A DNA stretch of 64,000 bases from an uncultured Spirochaetota bacterium (GTDB lineage: Bacteria; Spirochaetota; Spirochaetia; JAFGXN01), in the NCBI GenBank assembly GCA_944390005.1, contig CALXOJ010000001.1, positions 80,363 to 144,362 of the forward strand, given 5' to 3'. Under the pieces are notes generated by a model that was given only the letters and a program-made list of their open reading frames with translations, did not search any database and was not told where the DNA came from. The position numbers and the translations under genes were made by a program. Below, piece by piece: positions 60,623 to 64,000 of the stretch; positions within the stretch are counted from its first letter, which is position 1; every line of letters starts with the position of its first letter.

Positions 60623-61792
60623 TTAAAAGGATCGCCGAGGGCGGAAAACGAAGTAAACGGCAGTGACGGCCAGTGAAAAAAATCCGAGTCCGGTGTAGAG
60701 CAGCGGGTAAGAGTTGCCGGTTGCCGATAAAATGAATCCCATGAGAACAGGACCGAGTCCGACGGCAACGTCAAGAAAGATGTAGAAGGTTGAGTTGACG
60801 ACGGCTAAACGCTGCGGCGGGGCTTCTTTGACTGCGGAAGCCAGACCGGTTGACTGGGTTACGCCGACGCCGAAGCCGAGCAGTGCGGCGGAGATCAGCA
60901 GGACGACGCTGTTCGGGCACCACCCCAACAGGAGCATTCCGGCAGCGAAGGCGAGAAAGGCCGGAAGGAGGACTGCGGCTTCTCCTTTTTTGTCAAAGAG
61001 CGGTCCGGTGACAGGACGGGAGACGAAGATGGATAACGCGTAGACAACGAAGAAGAAGCGTCCGGCGGAAGCCATTCCTTTCTCGGCTGCATAGATTGTC
61101 AGATAGGTGAGCAGCGCTGAATAACCGATGTAAAAGGCCGCCGCAAAGCCGCTGATGCGGAACGCTTTCGGTTCAAGGAAGGCTCTCCAACCGCGTTCGG
61201 CTGCCGTTTTCGGAGCGGCGCTCGATTCCGACGGCGGCTGACGGGTAATGAAGAGCGCCGCCAGTGTCGCACTTCCCGTTAAGGCGCAGCAGACGGCGAA
61301 CAGAAGAGTGAAGCCGCCGTTTCCGTGAAAGGTCATCCCCAGAAACGGTCCGACGGCGGCCGCCAGCGTGGTGCTGAGCATGTAGTAGCCGATTCCTTCT
61401 CCGGAACGGCTTTTCGGTATGACGGAGGCGGCAATGGTGCCGATGGCTGTTGAAACGGCTCCGTAAGAGACGCCGTGAACGGCACGGACAGCCAACAGCA
61501 GGACTATGTTGTGAACAAAGAAGTAAAGCCCCGACATAAAAAGGTTTAACAGCAGGAAGATCATCAGCATCCGCGTTCTGCCGACCTTTTCCATAACGGC
61601 GCCGCATATCAAACGCGAAAGTGTTGCGCCGATGATGAAGATGACGGCTGTCAATCCCGCTATGGTCACGGAAACGTCATAAAACTTCAGCGCGTAATCG
61701 GTCATGATAACGACCAGCATGTAGTAGTTAACCATGACGAGAAAGTTGATCGAAATCCCGAGAATGTAATCTTTTGTCCAGAGTCGCTGCAT
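60623..61792 (-). CDS. Major facilitator superfamily transporter
   Basis: A 389-residue inner-membrane transporter with twelve hydrophobic helices. The MFS loop motifs are visible: GAVMEKVGRTRM between helices 2 and 3, and RPVTGPLFDKKGEA in the second half. It resembles drug-efflux or YfcJ/AraJ-like members, but the substrate is not readable. No Shine-Dalgarno sequence precedes the ATG at 61792; a weak GATAAA box ends 7 bases upstream. It is transcribed away from tRNA-Val. Confidence 0.88.
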   Translation of the reverse strand: MQRLWTKDYILGISINFLVMVNYYMLVVIMTDYALKFYDVSVTIAGLTAVIFIIGATLSRLICGAVMEKVGRTRMLMIFLLLNLFMSGLYFFVHNIVLLLAVRAVHGVSYGAVSTAIGTIAASVIPKSRSGEGIGYYMLSTTLAAAVGPFLGMTFHGNGGFTLLFAVCCALTGSATLAALFITRQPPSESSAAPKTAAERGWRAFLEPKAFRISGFAAAFYIGYSALLTYLTIYAAEKGMASAGRFFFVVYALSIFVSRPVTGPLFDKKGEAAVLLPAFLAFAAGMLLLGWCPNSVVLLISAALLGFGVGVTQSTGLASAVKEAPPQRLAVVNSTFYIFLDVAVGLGPVLMGFILSATGNSYPLLYTGLGFFSLAVTAVYFVFRPRRSF

Positions 61793-61852
61793 GATTCACT
61801 TTATCATGAATCGGGACGGCGGAAAAGGGTTTCTTTTCCTTTTTTGTTTGAC

Positions 61853-61881
61853 TTGACAACTTTTTCCGTATTTGCTATGAT
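61853..61881 (+). promoter_or_regulatory. tRNA-Val promoter
   Basis: TTGACA (61853-61858), a 17-base spacer and TATGAT (61876-61881) preceded by the extended TGC. The start should be about 6 bases before the tRNA. Confidence 0.85.
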
Positions 61882-61893
61882 AAAGCTGTTTCC

Positions 61894-61967
61894 GGGCGAT
61901 TAGCTCAGTTGGTTAGAGCGTCTGCCTTACAAGCAGAATGTCGGGGGTTCGAGTCCCTCATCGCCCA
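61894..61967 (+). tRNA. tRNA-Val (anticodon TAC)
   Basis: A 74-base cloverleaf: acceptor GGGCGAT/ATCGCCC, D stem GCTC/GAGC, anticodon stem TCTGC/GCAGA around CTTACAA, T stem GGGGG/CCCTC with TTCGAGT loop, discriminator A. CCA is not encoded. A protein gene starts 48 bases downstream with no terminator seen between them, so part of its mRNA may come from the tRNA promoter. Confidence 0.95.
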
Positions 61968-62015
61968 AAGAGGCGGGTTCCGCCGTTCGGATAAAGTCCG
62001 TCGTATAGGCAATGT

Positions 62016-62459
62016 ATGTTGAGATCCGTAAGAAAATATCTTCGTAACTCAAAGTCTTGGCGCAAGAAAATGACCCGTCGAAGCGGACGTTTGATTCGGA
62101 AACTGAAAAGACGCGGGCTTTCGGATCGGGATATTCTGGACTTTTTTATTTACGACAATTTGATTCACTCCGAAAAACGGTTTTGCCCGCTTTTCGCTTC
62201 GGGGCAAAAGTGTCATATTTTTTCTGCCGATCGGCTTAACTGTCTCGGTTGTTACTGTCCTTATTTTGAGCTGACTGTCGAAGAGAAGGGGAGTGAAATC
62301 GAGTGCGGCAGCTGTTCCGTTAATTCGCCGGCGGCGCAGCGCTTCTCGTCAGACGGTAAAGTGAAAATCTTGGATTGTTCGATGTGCGTCATTCCTCATC
62401 AGGCGTCGACAGCGATGAAGGTTCTTCGTTCGTATCAGGATTCATCTTCTCGGGATTGA
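62016..62459 (+). CDS. Cysteine-rich small-domain protein (PF04071-like)
   Basis: A 147-residue protein with a highly basic N-terminus (about 1-35) and a Cys-rich domain (about 57-130). The spaced cysteines of RFCPLF, KCHIF, NCLGCYCPYF, CGSCSVN and DCSMCVIPH match the pattern of the Cys-rich small-domain family that I know as PF04071, which is thought to bind metal. It is encoded downstream of tRNA-Val. The last 71 bases overlap the end of the convergent histidine-kinase gene. Function is unknown. Confidence 0.7.
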   Translation: MLRSVRKYLRNSKSWRKKMTRRSGRLIRKLKRRGLSDRDILDFFIYDNLIHSEKRFCPLFASGQKCHIFSADRLNCLGCYCPYFELTVEEKGSEIECGSCSVNSPAAQRFSSDGKVKILDCSMCVIPHQASTAMKVLRSYQDSSSRD

Positions 62460-63831
62460 CAGGAAATCGGATTTCGGCGCACAGACCGTGAGGTTCGCGA
62501 TTGGAGAGTAAAATCACCCCTCCGTGCAGTTTCATAATATCGGCGGCAATCGAAAGTCCTAAACCCGATCCTCCGGTTTCTTTGGAGCGCGACTTTTCAA
62601 CGCGGTAAAAGCGGCCGAACACCTTCGGAATTTCCGACTCTTCAATGCCTTCCCCGCTGTCGCAGATGCGGATCACGCACTTTTTCGAATCAATGCGCAC
62701 CTCTATTTCCAGGGGTGAACCGTCGGGGCTGTATTTCAATCCGTTGTCAATCAGAATTCGGATGACCTGAGCAATCAGTTTTTCGTCGCAGACAGCTGTT
62801 CTCTTTTTGTCGATTTTCACCGTGACTTTGCGGTCGGGGTGAAGCGTTTTGACCGTTTGCGCCGCCTTGGAAATCATCTCTGCAATATCAACCTCTTTAA
62901 AATCGGCATTCATCCGCCGGTTCTGAAGGTTGTCCAGCAGCAGCAGATTGTTGATGAGATCGGTTATGTCGGTAACGGAGGAGTCGATAGCGGCGACCGA
63001 TTCGTTGAAAACTTCGGGATCGGAGTATCCCCAGCGGCGGATCATGTTGACATAGCCTTTGATGACGGCAACCGGCGTTTTGATTTCATGCGATACGTCG
63101 GAGAGAAAACGGTTCTGTTTGGAGACCGCCTCTTCCAGGCGCTGAGTCATGTTGTTGAACGCCTGAACCAGCCGTCCGATTTCGTCATGCTTCTGTTCGT
63201 AGGGGATGCGTCCCGATAAGTTGTTGATGGTGATGTTCTCTGCGGTTTCAGCGATGGTTTTTAAAGGTCGCAAATTGCGTTTGACGCTGATCAGGGAAGT
63301 GATGAATACCAGTGTAATGGCAATACAAAAAAGCGCGATACTGATCAACTGCGAATAACGGATGATTTCGTTTCGATAATCGATATTTTTGCTGGCTTGA
63401 AAAAAGTATTTTTTGCCGTTGATTTCGATTTCTTTCGTGTATTCCGCTACTTCTTGATTTTTTGCAGGATCGTCGGTTGTTCGGTATTCGCGGCTCGGGG
63501 TTTCCCTTATTTCCAAATTATTGACAGAATCGGGCGGATAAACTTCATAGGTGTAGTTGTAGTAGCGCAGCGGAATCAGATAAGTGTCGTAAACGACAAC
63601 CTGTGTGTTTAACTGCTGCGGCTGGCGGATAGCGGTTTGATCGTCTAAATGCAGCGCAACGTCGTCAATGGCAAGTTTCAGCGATTCTTCAACGGCAAAA
63701 AGAGAAATTCGATCCATTTGATAAGGGATGAAAAAGGCAAAAATGACAAAAACAAACAGAAACGGAAGAGTCGTTGTCAGAATTAATCTTCCCGTCAAGG
63801 GAATACGGTTATAAATCCGTTTTAAAAACAT
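62389..63831 (-). CDS. Two-component sensor histidine kinase
   Basis: A 480-residue membrane kinase: membrane helix 1 (about 15-33), a periplasmic sensor region (about 34-165), membrane helix 2 (about 166-188), a HAMP domain (about 190-243), the dimerisation/phospho-acceptor box FLSDVSHEIKTPVAVIKGYV (about 243-262) and a HATPase domain with ILIDNGLKYSP, ICDSGEGIEE, FGRFYR and GGSGLGLSIA. The C-terminal tail (about 28 residues, EEPSSLSTPDEE) is unrelated to the catalytic core and is the part that overlaps the Cys-rich gene. The start overlaps the end of the response regulator gene by 23 bases. Confidence 0.92.
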   Translation of the reverse strand: MFLKRIYNRIPLTGRLILTTTLPFLFVFVIFAFFIPYQMDRISLFAVEESLKLAIDDVALHLDDQTAIRQPQQLNTQVVVYDTYLIPLRYYNYTYEVYPPDSVNNLEIRETPSREYRTTDDPAKNQEVAEYTKEIEINGKKYFFQASKNIDYRNEIIRYSQLISIALFCIAITLVFITSLISVKRNLRPLKTIAETAENITINNLSGRIPYEQKHDEIGRLVQAFNNMTQRLEEAVSKQNRFLSDVSHEIKTPVAVIKGYVNMIRRWGYSDPEVFNESVAAIDSSVTDITDLINNLLLLDNLQNRRMNADFKEVDIAEMISKAAQTVKTLHPDRKVTVKIDKKRTAVCDEKLIAQVIRILIDNGLKYSPDGSPLEIEVRIDSKKCVIRICDSGEGIEESEIPKVFGRFYRVEKSRSKETGGSGLGLSIAADIMKLHGGVILLSNREPHGLCAEIRFPVNPEKMNPDTNEEPSSLSTPDEE

Positions 63832-64000
63832 ATCCGAATCCGCGGATTGTGTGAATCAGCTTTCGGGACGATTCGGTATCGATTTTTTCGCGCAGATGAC
63901 GGATGTGTACGTCGATAACGTTGCTTCCCTGACAGAATTCCAATCCCCACACGTTATTGAGCAATTCATCCCGACTGATCACTTTTTCGGCGTTCTCCAT
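63809..64000 (-). CDS. OmpR-family response regulator, C-terminal part (partial)
   Basis: The frame is open to the window edge and gives the last 63 residues of a winged-helix DNA-binding domain of the OmpR/PhoB type (VISRDELLNNVWG, then NVIDVHIRHLREKID and IHTIRGFGYVF). The receiver domain lies beyond base 64000. The apparent ATG at 63998-64000 is internal to the gene. It is the partner of the kinase at 62389-63831. Confidence 0.9.
   Translation of the reverse strand: MENAEKVISRDELLNNVWGLEFCQGSNVIDVHIRHLREKIDTESSRKLIHTIRGFGYVFKTDL

Noticed and set aside
1..64000. CRISPR arrays, rRNA genes, insertion sequences, prophage genes, riboswitches
   Set aside because: No regular spaced direct repeats, no rRNA segments, no transposase or phage-type proteins and no known riboswitch core were seen on either strand.

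Overview
The window looks like a chromosome segment of a spirochaete of the Treponema/Spirochaetales kind. Four things point that way: a V-type ATPase operon in the order E, DUF2764, A, B, D, I, K; periplasmic-flagellum rod genes flgF-flgG with a short FlgJ-like rod-binding protein; a eukaryote-like IleRS gene followed directly by a lipoprotein in the position of T. pallidum TP0453; and many lipoproteins with relaxed lipoboxes. All assignments come from reading the sequence and from memory of the families; no search was run. There are no rRNA genes, insertion sequences, prophage or CRISPR arrays.

Layout. 1-1 kb: end of a FapA/DUF342-like gene and two small flagellum-associated-looking genes. 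1-5 kb (minus): lepB, a PASTA-type penicillin-binding protein, a DUF115 protein. 5-9 kb: LysM-M23 envelope peptidase, glgA, glgC. 9-12.8 kb (minus): two small membrane proteins, bifunctional nnrE-nnrD, an NHL-like lipoprotein. 12.9-16.4 kb: secA and a PF06541 membrane protein. 16.4-19.4 kb: GC-rich hairpin repeats flanking a sugar acetyltransferase gene, a LysR regulator and murB. 19.5-23.6 kb: cysS, then an ECF sigma/anti-sigma pair fused in layout to an IPT/TIG protein with a transglutaminase-like domain that has lost its cysteine. 23.6-31.2 kb: valS, an Hpt-like protein without the phospho-histidine, and two XRE-cupin regulators alternating with two acyl-CoA synthetases. 31.3-38 kb: ileS, TP0453-like lipoprotein, hisH-hisF, and a membrane protein with a degenerate GGDEF-like domain. 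38-41.2 kb: tRNA-Asn, a lipoprotein esterase, flgF-flgG-rod-binding gene behind a near-consensus sigma-28 promoter. 41.3-48.5 kb: V-ATPase operon. 48.5-53.6 kb: a helicase with inserted nuclease, a 29-residue AURKAIP1/COX24-type gene, dxs. 53.6-59 kb: LysR regulator divergent from cimA-leuC-leuD-leuB. 59-64 kb: FN3 lipoprotein, second hairpin-repeat cluster, MFS transporter, tRNA-Val, a Cys-rich protein and a two-component system cut by the window edge.

How the genes work together. Envelope growth and protein export are well represented (SecA, LepB, PBP, MurB, M23 peptidase, many lipoproteins). CimA with LeuCDB gives a threonine-independent route from pyruvate to 2-oxobutyrate for isoleucine. 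The V-ATPase rotor subunit carries the residues of a sodium site, so the operon probably couples ATP to Na+ transport. Glycogen synthesis is represented by GlgA and GlgC.

The most unusual signals are: a set of genes with no Shine-Dalgarno sequence whose -10 box lies exactly 6-7 bases before the start codon (probable leaderless mRNAs); hairpin-rich intergenic repeats whose stems change in a compensatory way between copies; three proteins that keep the fold of a signalling or catalytic domain but lack its key residue (transglutaminase Cys to Ala, Hpt His to Asn, GGDEF signature lost); and a sigma-28 promoter in front of rod genes.
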